Source: Firmicutes bacterium CAG:194 (GTDB lineage: Bacteria; Bacillota; Clostridia; Lachnospirales; Lachnospiraceae). Taken from it: DNA of 7,373 nt. Where the stretch lies: positions 1 to 7,373 of the forward strand of contig HF995246.1 of NCBI GenBank assembly GCA_000432915.1. The letters run 5' to 3'. Position numbers and translations under genes: made by a program. The notes below the pieces were generated by a model. It saw only the letters and a program-made list of their open reading frames with translations. It had not been told where the DNA came from and searched no databases. Shown here piece after piece: positions 1 to 7,103 of the stretch (position 1 is its first letter; the number at the start of each line of letters is the position of its first letter).

Positions 1-54
1 GCCCCAACGGTAGGACGCCTCCCGAATGGAGATATAGCCCTTGATTCCGTTCAT
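1..54 (-). CDS. N-terminus of a putative helix-turn-helix DNA-binding protein (partial, runs off the left edge)
   Basis: Only 18 codons are visible, reading MNGIKGYISIREASYRWG, and the gene continues beyond the left edge. The ATG at 54-52 is preceded by a strong Shine-Dalgarno sequence (GGAGGTG at 65-59) and a promoter with a perfect -10 box (91-119), so this is a real gene start rather than a chance frame. The stretch YISIREASYRWG resembles the first helix of excisionase/MerR-like winged-helix domains, in which an S-x-x-E-A pattern leads to a W-G-V-S turn. Such small proteins in Firmicutes often sit in accessory regions and may act as transcription or recombination-directionality factors. 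The family assignment is an inference from a very short piece. The presence of a gene is much more certain than its function. Confidence 0.6.
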   Translation of the reverse strand, partial: MNGIKGYISIREASYRWG

Positions 55-58
55 ACCG

Positions 59-65
59 CACCTCC
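59..65 (-). promoter_or_regulatory. Ribosome binding site of the left-end gene
   Basis: On the minus strand GGAGGTG lies six bases (counted from GGAGG) before the ATG at 54. It is near-perfect and fixes this ATG as the start of the truncated gene at the left edge. Confidence 0.7.
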
Positions 66-90
66 GCATGGATAATACTCAACACATTAC

Positions 91-119
91 ATTATATACG
101 AATATCCGAACAAAAGCAA
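91..119 (-). promoter_or_regulatory. Sigma-70/SigA-type promoter of the left-end gene
   Basis: On the minus strand there is TTGCTT (119-114), a 17-bp spacer and a perfect TATAAT (96-91). Transcription would start near 84, giving a leader of about 30 nt before the ATG at 54. The -35 element matches the consensus TTGACA only in TTG, but the perfect -10 box and ideal spacing make this the best promoter in the window. It shows that the gene at 1-54 is transcribed independently of the transporter operon. Confidence 0.7.
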
Positions 120-168
120 ACCCCCACGGACGACTTTGACCAACCTTTTTATTATGATGTCGGGGTTA

Positions 169-182
169 AAAGCCCGGGCTTT
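169..182 (-). terminator. Perfect 14-bp palindrome, possible short intrinsic terminator
   Basis: AAAGCCCGGGCTTT is a perfect 14-bp palindrome. Read on the minus strand it continues as TTAACC, so a hairpin with a CCGG loop and a five-pair stem would be followed by a short run of four U. It lies about 130 bp after the last transporter gene and before the promoter at 91-119, where a terminator would be expected. The stem is short and the U tract is weak, so this could also be a protein binding site. It can fold on both strands. Confidence 0.35.
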
Positions 183-194
183 GATGCCGGCGGA

Positions 195-275
195 TTGTTC
201 CGTGCTCTGCGCTCCCACGTCTCCGCTCCGCTTCGGTCCGTGCTAGACATGTGCCACTGGCACATAGCACCCTGC
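195..275. repeat. GC-rich intergenic segment with a bulged palindrome, candidate dispersed repeat
   Basis: The segment has higher GC than its flanks and contains several internal repeats. TCCGTGCT occurs at 199-206 and again at 237-244, and CTCCG is tandemly repeated at 221-230. A palindrome spans 240-270: GTGCT (240-244) pairs with AGCAC (266-270), ATGTGCC (249-255) pairs with GGCACAT (259-265) around an ACT loop, and AGAC (245-248) on the left arm has no partner. That looks like a four-base loss from the right arm of a once longer palindrome. There is no protein-like signal, although frames stay open by chance. From general familiarity with Lachnospiraceae intergenic DNA I suspect a dispersed repeat family, but a second copy is not in this window. 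The outer limits are approximate. Confidence 0.45.
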
Positions 276-291
276 CCAATATTCGCATATC

Positions 292-309
292 GTGGGATTA
301 ACATCCCAC
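292..309. terminator. Hairpin immediately downstream of the transporter operon
   Basis: GTGGGAT (292-298) and ATCCCAC (303-309) form a perfect seven-pair stem around a four-base loop. It begins only 2 bp after the stop codon of the last transporter gene. On the plus strand the stem is followed by TTTT (310-313), so as a classical intrinsic terminator it faces the wrong way for the minus-strand operon, whose transcript would have AAAA before the stem and no U tract after it. It could block plus-strand read-through, or protect the 3' end of the operon mRNA. Confidence 0.4.
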
Positions 310-311
310 TT

Positions 312-2042
312 TTATGGAATCTCCCAGTTACCGCTCTGTGTCTGCAGGCTGTACATATGTGCAAAGCTTCCGCCTTTTGCAAGCATCTCCTTCGGACTGC
401 CTTCCTCGACAACGCTGCCACGATCCAGTACGATGATCTTATCTGCCTGTACAACGGTACGCATTCTGTGGGCAATGACCATAACGGTCTTACCACCGAT
501 CAGGGCAGATAATGCAGCCTGTACCTTTGTTTCGTTTTCCGCATCTAAAGAAGCGGTAGCTTCATCCAACAGGATGATCGGTGCATCCTTTAAAAAGGCT
601 CTGGCAATGGAAATACGCTGTCTTTCCCCTCCGGAAAGCTCCGCGCCGTTTTCGCCGATCCGCGTCTGCATGCCATCCGGCAGTTTTTCGGCAAATTCCA
701 GTACATTGGCACGTTTTGCCGCTTCCATGACCTCTGCATCTGTTGCGTCCTTCTTACCGACACGGATATTTTCCATGATCGTATTGTCAAACAATGTTAC
801 ATCCTGAAAGACGATGGAATATAAGGATAACAAAGCTTCCGGATCTGTCTCCTTCACATTCATACCGCCAACCGTGATACGTCCGCCGGTCGGATCCCAG
901 AAACGCGCAGCCAGTCTTGATACGGTTGTCTTACCACAGCCGGATGGACCGACAAGTGCTGTTACCTCACCCTGTTTTGCGGTAAAGGATACATTGGAAA
1001 GCACCTGCTCTCCTGTTTCATAAGCAAAGCTGACATGGTCAAATGTAATATCGCAGCCCTGATTGGTCAGTTCCCTGCGGCCTGTCATTTCATAGCCTTC
1101 CGAAATCTCATTCATACGTTCCACATTGACGGTCAGTGCATTTAACGCTGCAAGGTTCATCAGTGAACCGTTCAGCGGCTCATAAATACGGGATACGATG
1201 ATCAAAAATGCAAAGAAGGTGATCACATCGATCTCGCCTTTTGTCAAAAGAGAACCGCCAACAAGTGCCACGCAGGCAATACCGAATTTCAGCAGAAGCT
1301 GACCGGAATTGACAATTATACCGGACAAAAGCTCATGCTTCATCGTTGCCTTTTCTGTCAGATCGATCTTTTCAAATAAGCCCTGCAGATATCCCTTCTG
1401 GGAGTTTGTGCTCTTTAAATCCTTGGAGCACTCGATAAATTCCTGAATACCATCCGCAACTGCCAGTTTTTTCTCAGTCAGATTTTTCCCGCTTCTGACC
1501 TGGATATTTTTGGAACCGAATACGATCCAGATCGCAAACGGTAACATCCAAAGTGCTGCCATTGCCAGCTTCCACTGGAAGAACAGCAGACCGACCGCAA
1601 TGATGATCGTGGAAAATACAGCCCCGTAAAACTGTGAAAACTGATGAGAATAAGCATGCTCCAAAGCTGCCACATCTCCTAAGATAACCGTTGTCAGATC
1701 TGCACTGTCCTTCTGGTCGAAGAAGGATAATGGCATTCTTCTGAGCTTCTCCGCCAGAGAGATACGTTTGTTGCCGGATTCTTGATACATGGCAAAGAAG
1801 GTTGCGTTATACTGCATGTAATATAAGATGCCGAGCAGTGCGATCGTCAGGATACTGCCGATGAGCAGCATCCGGGCATGGGCAAACGGCGCATCATTTA
1901 AAATGTCCTCTGCCAGAACATATAACAGACCGGTCGGGAGCATGAGTGCAATATTGACCAGAATACAGATGCACACGGATTTTATCATATCTTTTGCACC
2001 CTGCTCGGATACAGCGTAATTTTTCATTAATTTTGCTATCAT
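312..2042 (-). CDS. ABC half-transporter, exporter fold (membrane domain fused to ATPase), second subunit of a probable heterodimer
   Basis: This 576-residue protein is a membrane-bound ABC half-transporter. Its exporter-type membrane domain (about residues 18-310) has hydrophobic segments near 20-45, 57-80, 141-175 (two), 250-268 and 273-290. The ATPase domain (about 330-565) has a Walker A GPSGCGKT with Lys371, Q-loop Gln413, signature LSGGERQR at 469-476, Walker B with Asp493 and catalytic Glu494, D-loop SLD at 498-500 and switch His525. All motifs are intact. The length is normal for the family. Its ATG overlaps the stop of the preceding transporter gene in ATGA, and an AGGTGG ribosome site lies inside that gene, so the two are translationally coupled and probably form a heterodimer. 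With an AraC regulator upstream, the pair resembles YbtP/YbtQ and IrtA/IrtB siderophore importers. A drug or peptide exporter remains possible. The fold is certain and the substrate is not. Confidence 0.95.
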   Translation of the reverse strand: MIAKLMKNYAVSEQGAKDMIKSVCICILVNIALMLPTGLLYVLAEDILNDAPFAHARMLLIGSILTIALLGILYYMQYNATFFAMYQESGNKRISLAEKLRRMPLSFFDQKDSADLTTVILGDVAALEHAYSHQFSQFYGAVFSTIIIAVGLLFFQWKLAMAALWMLPFAIWIVFGSKNIQVRSGKNLTEKKLAVADGIQEFIECSKDLKSTNSQKGYLQGLFEKIDLTEKATMKHELLSGIIVNSGQLLLKFGIACVALVGGSLLTKGEIDVITFFAFLIIVSRIYEPLNGSLMNLAALNALTVNVERMNEISEGYEMTGRRELTNQGCDITFDHVSFAYETGEQVLSNVSFTAKQGEVTALVGPSGCGKTTVSRLAARFWDPTGGRITVGGMNVKETDPEALLSLYSIVFQDVTLFDNTIMENIRVGKKDATDAEVMEAAKRANVLEFAEKLPDGMQTRIGENGAELSGGERQRISIARAFLKDAPIILLDEATASLDAENETKVQAALSALIGGKTVMVIAHRMRTVVQADKIIVLDRGSVVEEGSPKEMLAKGGSFAHMYSLQTQSGNWEIP

Positions 2043-3823
2043 TTACTGCCACCTACCTTCCAGCGGATTGAAGTCTGATAATCATTCCACATCTTCCCGT
2101 AAACACCATTTGCTTCCAGAAGTGCTTCATGCTTTCCTGCTTCTTTTATCTTGCCGTTTTCAAATACATAGATCGTATCAGCGTTTTTGACCGTGGTCAG
2201 TCTGTGGGCGATCATGATAACTGTCTTGCCGACTGCCATTTCTTCAAAGGCTTTCTGGACAAGCACTTCATTTTCAGGATCTGCATATGCAGTTGCCTCA
2301 TCTAAGATAATGACCGGTGCATCCTGCAGGATGATCCTTGCGATCGCGATTCTCTGCTGTTCACCGCCGGATAAGTAGATACCATCCGTTCCGATCACCG
2401 TTTCGATTCCCTGCGGCAGTTTTGCCAGAATATCGTCACACTGTGCTTTGTGCAGTGCTGCAAGCACTTCTTCATCCGTCGCATTCTTTTTCCCCATGCG
2501 CACGTTATCGGCGATCGTACCGGCTAACAGTCTGCTGTTCTGGAATACATAGGAGATCGTACCCACTCTTTCCTCCTGCGCGATATCCCGGATATCAACA
2601 TCACCGATCCGTACCTGCCCGCTCGTCGCATCGTAAAACCTGGCGATCAGACCTGCGGCTGTACTTTTTCCACTGCCGGAAGGACCGACAAAGGCTGTTA
2701 CCTTTCCCACCGGGATCTGCAGGCTGATATGAGAAACAGCATCCGGTAACTCTTTCCGGTAACGGAAGCTGACATCATCAAAGCAGATCGCATATTCCTG
2801 CGGATGCTTTGTCTGCACCGGCTCCGGAAGCGGCTCGATCGCCATGATCTCATTAAAACGGGCGATCGCATCTTCTACCTTCATGGATTCCTCTCCCATG
2901 AACATGATCTTGGTCAGTGTTGTGGCAATGACCGGTGTAAAGATCACATAAAATACGAAGTTCAGTAAAATGTTAAACGCCACATGATCGCCGCGATACA
3001 GGATCAGTGTCAGTGCGATCAAAAATGCAAACGTGCTGTTTACGATCATCTGATAGCAGACCATTGGCATACGCATTTCTTTTGTGTAATTGATGCAGAA
3101 TTTATAATAGCTGTCGATCGATGCTTTGAATCTGGAGAAGCTATGTACTGTCTGGGAGAATGTCTTTACGACATTGATACCTCTGACATATTCCACTGCT
3201 TCATTATTCATATTTTCCAGTGCAGTCTGATAATGCTTCATATCCTCCTGCATCTGTTTGCCGGTCATTTTTGTCATGCCTGCCAGACTCAGTACAACCG
3301 GGATCAGACAGACCAGTCCGAACCGCCAGTTAAATACAAACAATAATAGGATCATCGCCACCGGCGTGATATAAGCCCCGACAAGATCCGGGAGCTGATG
3401 TGCCAGATATACCTCTGTTGTTGCTGCGGAATCATTGATGATCCTGCGGATCCTGCCTGATCCAAGCTCATCGGCAAATCCGATCGGCAGCTTTGCAATA
3501 TGGGCAAGCAGCTGCTTTCTGATATTCGTTGCCACGCGGAACGCACTTGCATGGGAACACATCAGTGCTGCAAAATAAAGCAGCATGGAAACTGCTGCAG
3601 CAAGCACCGCAAACCATCCGTTACTTGCAATATGTGTTGCTTCTTTAAAATTGGGCGCAGCTTCGATCACTTCTTTGATGATGCGGTATAAAAACACATA
3701 GGTCAGAAGTGCTGCTATTGCACTGAGCCCGGAAAATACCCAGGAAAAATAAGTGCAATACTTGTGTCCGCCTGCATATCGCATCAGGACACTAAGCGCG
3801 CTCTCTTCTTTCTTCTTCTCCAT
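2039..3823 (-). CDS. ABC half-transporter, exporter fold, first subunit of a probable heterodimer (YbtP/IrtA-like by context)
   Basis: This 594-residue protein has a membrane domain with hydrophobic segments near residues 24-47, 70-90, 147-184 (two), 255-276 and 283-305, followed by an ATPase domain (about 345-580). Visible motifs are Walker A GPSGSGKST with Lys386, Q-loop Gln428, signature LSGGEQQR at 484-491, Walker B with Asp508 and catalytic Glu509, and switch His540. The D-loop reads AYAD (512-515) instead of the usual ASLD. I associate this ADPENE type of sequence with the siderophore-linked exporter-fold branch, as an inference. The ATG at 3823 is supported by a strong AAGGAGG site (3839-3833). 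The gene follows the AraC regulator by 47 bp and overlaps the next transporter gene by 4 bp. The two products probably assemble one heterodimer in the cytoplasmic membrane, with both ATP sites apparently competent. The likely role is uptake of a metal chelate or small molecule. Export cannot be excluded. Confidence 0.95.
   Translation of the reverse strand: MEKKKEESALSVLMRYAGGHKYCTYFSWVFSGLSAIAALLTYVFLYRIIKEVIEAAPNFKEATHIASNGWFAVLAAAVSMLLYFAALMCSHASAFRVATNIRKQLLAHIAKLPIGFADELGSGRIRRIINDSAATTEVYLAHQLPDLVGAYITPVAMILLLFVFNWRFGLVCLIPVVLSLAGMTKMTGKQMQEDMKHYQTALENMNNEAVEYVRGINVVKTFSQTVHSFSRFKASIDSYYKFCINYTKEMRMPMVCYQMIVNSTFAFLIALTLILYRGDHVAFNILLNFVFYVIFTPVIATTLTKIMFMGEESMKVEDAIARFNEIMAIEPLPEPVQTKHPQEYAICFDDVSFRYRKELPDAVSHISLQIPVGKVTAFVGPSGSGKSTAAGLIARFYDATSGQVRIGDVDIRDIAQEERVGTISYVFQNSRLLAGTIADNVRMGKKNATDEEVLAALHKAQCDDILAKLPQGIETVIGTDGIYLSGGEQQRIAIARIILQDAPVIILDEATAYADPENEVLVQKAFEEMAVGKTVIMIAHRLTTVKNADTIYVFENGKIKEAGKHEALLEANGVYGKMWNDYQTSIRWKVGGSK
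2049..2054 (-). promoter_or_regulatory. Ribosome binding site of the second half-transporter, inside the first gene
   Basis: AGGTGG on the minus strand lies six bases before the ATG at 2042, within the last codons of the upstream transporter gene (its C-terminal WKVGGSK). Together with the ATGA stop/start overlap it indicates coupled translation, which favours balanced amounts of the two subunits. Confidence 0.65.
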
Positions 3824-3832
3824 AACCTCTCT

Positions 3833-3867
3833 CCTCCTTATGGTTCCTTTCTCGCTCCATCATAAGG
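3833..3867 (-). promoter_or_regulatory. Inverted repeat overlapping the ribosome binding site of the first half-transporter
   Basis: In the 47-bp gap between the regulator and the first transporter gene, the mRNA contains CCUUAUG (3867-3861) and CAUAAGG (3842-3836), a perfect seven-pair inverted repeat with an 18-nt loop. The 3' arm includes the first four bases of the Shine-Dalgarno sequence AAGGAGG (3839-3833), and AGGAG stays outside the stem. The hairpin could modestly lower translation of the transporter genes relative to the regulator, or it could be an operator-like DNA site. No U tract follows, so it is not a terminator. The long loop and small stem leave a good chance that it has no function. 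Confidence 0.3.
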
Positions 3868-3870
3868 GCT

Positions 3871-4866
3871 TTATTCTTCTATTTCTACTCCAAGCAGGGT
3901 CAAATGCTCCATTCGTTCACTGGATTTTTTATATTCCCGCGGACTGCAGCCCACAACCGAACGGAAAGCCGCGGCAAACTTGCTCGGATTGTCGTAACCG
4001 AGCATTCCTGCGATCTCTGCCATGCTGTGCTCCGTTTCTTCTATGTAATGGATCGCCTTGTGCATCTTATAATGCTTGACAAATGTATAATAAGGTTTTC
4101 CGTATATTTCACTGAAACAGCTCTGAAACGTCGTCTGTCCGATCCCATACTTTTGCACAAGCTGCGGAACAGAAAAGCGGCGGTCCGGATGAGAAACAAC
4201 CTCTTTGTGGATCGCACGCACCTTATCATAATCCTGCTGCCTGTAATAGCGTTTCTGCGCCTTTTCCTCCTCCGGTGTTACCATACGGATCAATAGCAGC
4301 AGTTCCAATATCTTTAATTTCAGATAATACGTTTCCACCTTTGGATCTACCTGATACATTTCATTCAGAATATGATTGATCTCCGGCAGAGAGCGGATGA
4401 ACATGGCACCGTTTTCCCTGCGGATCTGCCATCCGAGAAAATCGATCTGCTCGACCGCCTCCGGGAACACATCCTTTAAATATGCCTTTGCCGGCTCAGG
4501 ATCGATCAGGATTTCCACCCCTGCATAAAAGCCCAGCGGAAATTCCGGATTTTCCCGGATGACGCCGACCAGATTTGCCTCCATTTCTCCCTCGCCAAGG
4601 TACACCTGCCTGCCATTTACCTTACAGCCGAAGCGTCCCCGTCTGCAGTGATTGATCTCGATCATCTTTTTGGTATCTTCGTTATAATCGGCCTCTACCG
4701 CTTCCTGCGAATGAAAATTATTGTATACAAAGTACACGCCGGGCATGATTGGATGGAACACCATGGAGCTTTTTTCTCCGTTTTCTTCATTTCTTGACAG
4801 GATCGTCATAGATGGCGCACTTGCCCGGTCAAACCCTTTGCTGTGTAATTCATCAATGATCTTCAT
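3871..4866 (-). CDS. AraC-family transcriptional regulator (YbtA/PchR-like by context)
   Basis: This 331-residue cytoplasmic protein has a C-terminal AraC/XylS DNA-binding domain with two helix-turn-helix motifs. The first is near residues 231-252 (FSVPQLVQKYGIGQTTFQSC) and the second near 281-302 (SMAEIAGMLGYDNPSKFAAA), followed by the family hallmark GCSPREYKK at 306-314. The N-terminal 220 residues form a separate, probably ligand-sensing domain that includes IEINHCRRGRFGCKVNGRQ near 69-87 and a likely beta-rich core. The start is supported by an AGGGAG site eight bases before the ATG. It sits 26 bp after the permease gene and 47 bp before the transporter pair, so it is probably cotranscribed with both. 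By analogy with YbtA and PchR, it likely senses the molecule carried by the adjacent transporter and activates the operon. The ligand is unknown. The family call is firm. The siderophore link is an inference. Confidence 0.93.
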   Translation of the reverse strand: MKIIDELHSKGFDRASAPSMTILSRNEENGEKSSMVFHPIMPGVYFVYNNFHSQEAVEADYNEDTKKMIEINHCRRGRFGCKVNGRQVYLGEGEMEANLVGVIRENPEFPLGFYAGVEILIDPEPAKAYLKDVFPEAVEQIDFLGWQIRRENGAMFIRSLPEINHILNEMYQVDPKVETYYLKLKILELLLLIRMVTPEEEKAQKRYYRQQDYDKVRAIHKEVVSHPDRRFSVPQLVQKYGIGQTTFQSCFSEIYGKPYYTFVKHYKMHKAIHYIEETEHSMAEIAGMLGYDNPSKFAAAFRSVVGCSPREYKKSSERMEHLTLLGVEIEE

Positions 4867-4892
4867 ATCTTTTTCTCCCTTATAGAGCTGCT

Positions 4893-7103
4893 TTATTCAT
4901 CCTTCTGCCACAAGAGCTTTAACAGTGCTTTCTTTCTGGAAAGAAGCAACATTGCCAGCAGATAGGAAAGCAGCACATAGCCAAAACTGATCCCGATCGT
5001 AGAAGCCTTCACAGGCAGGCTCATCAGTCTTCCCGATGACTGCATGGCTGACAGGATCATCGAGTAAGCCGTCGCATACCCAAGCGGAACGCCCAGAAGA
5101 AATCCAAGTGGCACCAGAATATAATTGGCGCGGAAAATAAATGTCCTGATCTCTCTGTCCGTATAACCTAAGATGGCAAGCATTGAAACATTTCTTTTGT
5201 TTTCCTCCAGTATCATACCGGCCAGCATGCTTGTCACCAGAATACAGATCAGTGCGCCAAGCACCTTTAAAAGCTTCAGCACGATCCCTGCTGTACTTGC
5301 CAGATTTTTTGCCTGCTCGATATAATCCGCCACGGAAGCGGATTTACTGAGCATTTCACCCGGAATGTCCAGTTTTTCTCTGCTGATGATGACATTGTAC
5401 TGCTCAACCGGCCTGTCCAGCAGCTTTGCCACATTTTCCTTGGAGGTCAGGACAAGTGCCATCACATCATTATCCAGAATATCCGTTATTTCGATCGTCG
5501 TTTCCTGCAATGTGACCGTATCGTAAAAGGTAAAGCTGTCTCCCGGCGATATGTGATAACGCTTTGCTGCCGCATTCGTTATATAATACTTTCCGTATTC
5601 GATCGGCTTACCGGAACAAAGTTTTGCGGAAAGGACGTCATTTTCCTCCTCATAGCCGATCATATTAAACCGGGAGTCATCCACCTTCGCACCGAAGCTG
5701 ATATCAAAAACAGCCGATCCGCCATACGGATTTTCCGTCTGGAAGCTCTTAAATCCATATTCATACTGACCGCCCATCATCGCATCCGGCATTTTTACTT
5801 CGATCAGATTATCATAAGAATCCTGAAACGAACCGCCCAGCACTACGACAAGTGTTGCAACGGCAATACCGATGACCATTGTCAGACTTCTTGCCTTGTT
5901 CAGCCAGATGGAACGCACCGTATAGATCCAGCCGGTGCTGCGATTACTGTTTCTGCATATGCGGGCTTTTTTCTCCTTCTTCTGCTCACGCAGAAGCGGA
6001 ACAATATCACTTTTCAGGCAGGCTGACAGCACCAGATAAGACACCAGCCCATAAACAACAACTGGAATCAGCACCGCAACAAGCAGCGTAAGCCAAGGCA
6101 TTTTTACCGTATAATCAAGATACTCACCATCCCCGAAATAAAAGCCGCAAAATGCTTTGGAAAACGGAATGCTGCAAAGAATGCCCCAAATATCTCCACC
6201 GATCGCAGGGATCATACCAAACAACATATAATGGCGGATGAGTTCCTGTTTGCGATACCCAAGTGTCATCAGTACCGCAATGATCTTTCCCTCTCTTTTG
6301 ACCATTCTCGATAAGACCATGGCAATGATCACAACAACGAGCAGCATAATGATCGGACTGTACAGGGAAAATTCCGCCGTCAGATCATCCGCTTCGTGAA
6401 AGATCAGGCTGATCCTTGTATTACTTTCTTTTTCAATGTATTCCGTTGTTTTATACGTATCGTAAACTGCCTTGCGGAAATCCTGTTCCTTTGCCTTATC
6501 CTCATAACGTACTGCATAGTATGTGATCGGATCCACCAGCTTTTCCATTGCCTGCTTTGTGATGATCCCAATGCCGAAACCATCCTGATCCGGCATAGAC
6601 TCTGTCAGATCGTAGAGCATGATCGCATAGTCCGATTTATTACAAAGACCGGATACATGAAATTTCTGACCCAAGATCGTAATCTCATCCCCGACTGCAA
6701 TCCCGTTTGCTTTTGCATAGCGGTAGGTAACCATGATATCCGTATCGGATTGCAGATCCTCTCCCTCCAATACAGAAGCAAGATCCAGCTTTTCCATCTG
6801 TGTAAAAATACGCAGCTTTGTATCCTGATACGTCAGATCTGTGTAGTGCTGTTGTTCCAGCACAACCTCGTACTGTTCCTCCAGTGCCCGGATATCCGCC
6901 TCTGTCAATGGTGTCTCCGTTTTGAATTCACCGTCCTCGATCCGGTTCTGTGCAAAAAATCGCTCAAATCTGTCATATAATGTATTGCTGACCGCAAAGG
7001 CTCCTACCAGAAGCATGATGGTAATTGCAGTTAAAACAGTGCCTGTCAGATAAAAGGAAATATTTTTCCCGATACTTCTTCGTACTCTTTTTTGTAATGT
7101 CAT
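4893..7103 (-). CDS. ABC transporter permease with two FtsX-like modules (MacB/LolC-E type)
   Basis: This 736-residue integral membrane protein is the permease of a type VII (mechanotransmission) ABC system. An N-terminal helix (about 16-38) leads into a large extracytoplasmic domain (about 40-240), followed by helices near 248-267, 293-318 and 337-362. The plan then repeats: helix 407-424, second extracytoplasmic domain (425-600), and helices near 607-632, 659-685 and 702-721. Each half carries the FtsX coupling segment, with GKIIAVLMTLGYRKQEL at 272-288 and KRNVSMLAILGYTDREI at 636-652, so an internal duplication is visible. Its ATG overlaps the stop of the ATPase gene in TGATG, and a GAGGAG site lies 11 bases upstream. 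Such transporters move or extract lipids, peptides or antimicrobials, or serve as sensors. No signature of BceB (10 helices, one big loop) is seen. The substrate is unknown. Confidence 0.93.
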   Translation of the reverse strand: MTLQKRVRRSIGKNISFYLTGTVLTAITIMLLVGAFAVSNTLYDRFERFFAQNRIEDGEFKTETPLTEADIRALEEQYEVVLEQQHYTDLTYQDTKLRIFTQMEKLDLASVLEGEDLQSDTDIMVTYRYAKANGIAVGDEITILGQKFHVSGLCNKSDYAIMLYDLTESMPDQDGFGIGIITKQAMEKLVDPITYYAVRYEDKAKEQDFRKAVYDTYKTTEYIEKESNTRISLIFHEADDLTAEFSLYSPIIMLLVVVIIAMVLSRMVKREGKIIAVLMTLGYRKQELIRHYMLFGMIPAIGGDIWGILCSIPFSKAFCGFYFGDGEYLDYTVKMPWLTLLVAVLIPVVVYGLVSYLVLSACLKSDIVPLLREQKKEKKARICRNSNRSTGWIYTVRSIWLNKARSLTMVIGIAVATLVVVLGGSFQDSYDNLIEVKMPDAMMGGQYEYGFKSFQTENPYGGSAVFDISFGAKVDDSRFNMIGYEEENDVLSAKLCSGKPIEYGKYYITNAAAKRYHISPGDSFTFYDTVTLQETTIEITDILDNDVMALVLTSKENVAKLLDRPVEQYNVIISREKLDIPGEMLSKSASVADYIEQAKNLASTAGIVLKLLKVLGALICILVTSMLAGMILEENKRNVSMLAILGYTDREIRTFIFRANYILVPLGFLLGVPLGYATAYSMILSAMQSSGRLMSLPVKASTIGISFGYVLLSYLLAMLLLSRKKALLKLLWQKDE

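Noticed and set aside
152..496. Minus-strand open frame of 114 codons overlapping the end of the last transporter gene and the intergenic repeat
   Set aside because: Its first half is the transporter ATPase coding region read in another frame, and its second half is the GC-rich palindromic block. There is no ribosome site or protein-family signal.
2340..3130. Frequent GATC and CGATCG words
   Set aside because: They fall in coding DNA and follow from common codons such as GCG, ATC and GAT in runs. They are not arranged at regular spacing or in an intergenic cluster that would suggest an origin or methylation-controlled site.
312..3823. One degenerate ATP site, as in many heterodimeric ABC exporters
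   Set aside because: Both subunits have canonical Walker A, LSGG signature, DE Walker B end and switch His. Only the D-loop differs.
4867..4960. Possible separate promoter for the AraC gene
   Set aside because: TATAAG at 4885-4880 (minus strand) lies too close to the ribosome site and has no -35 partner at 16-18 bp. No other convincing pair was found near the end of the permease gene.
6396..6980. Long plus-strand open frame (194 codons) opposite the permease gene
   Set aside because: It lies wholly antisense to a well-supported FtsX-type permease, has no ribosome binding site or recognisable domain, and is rich in Cys, Ile and His as expected from reading the complement of coding DNA.
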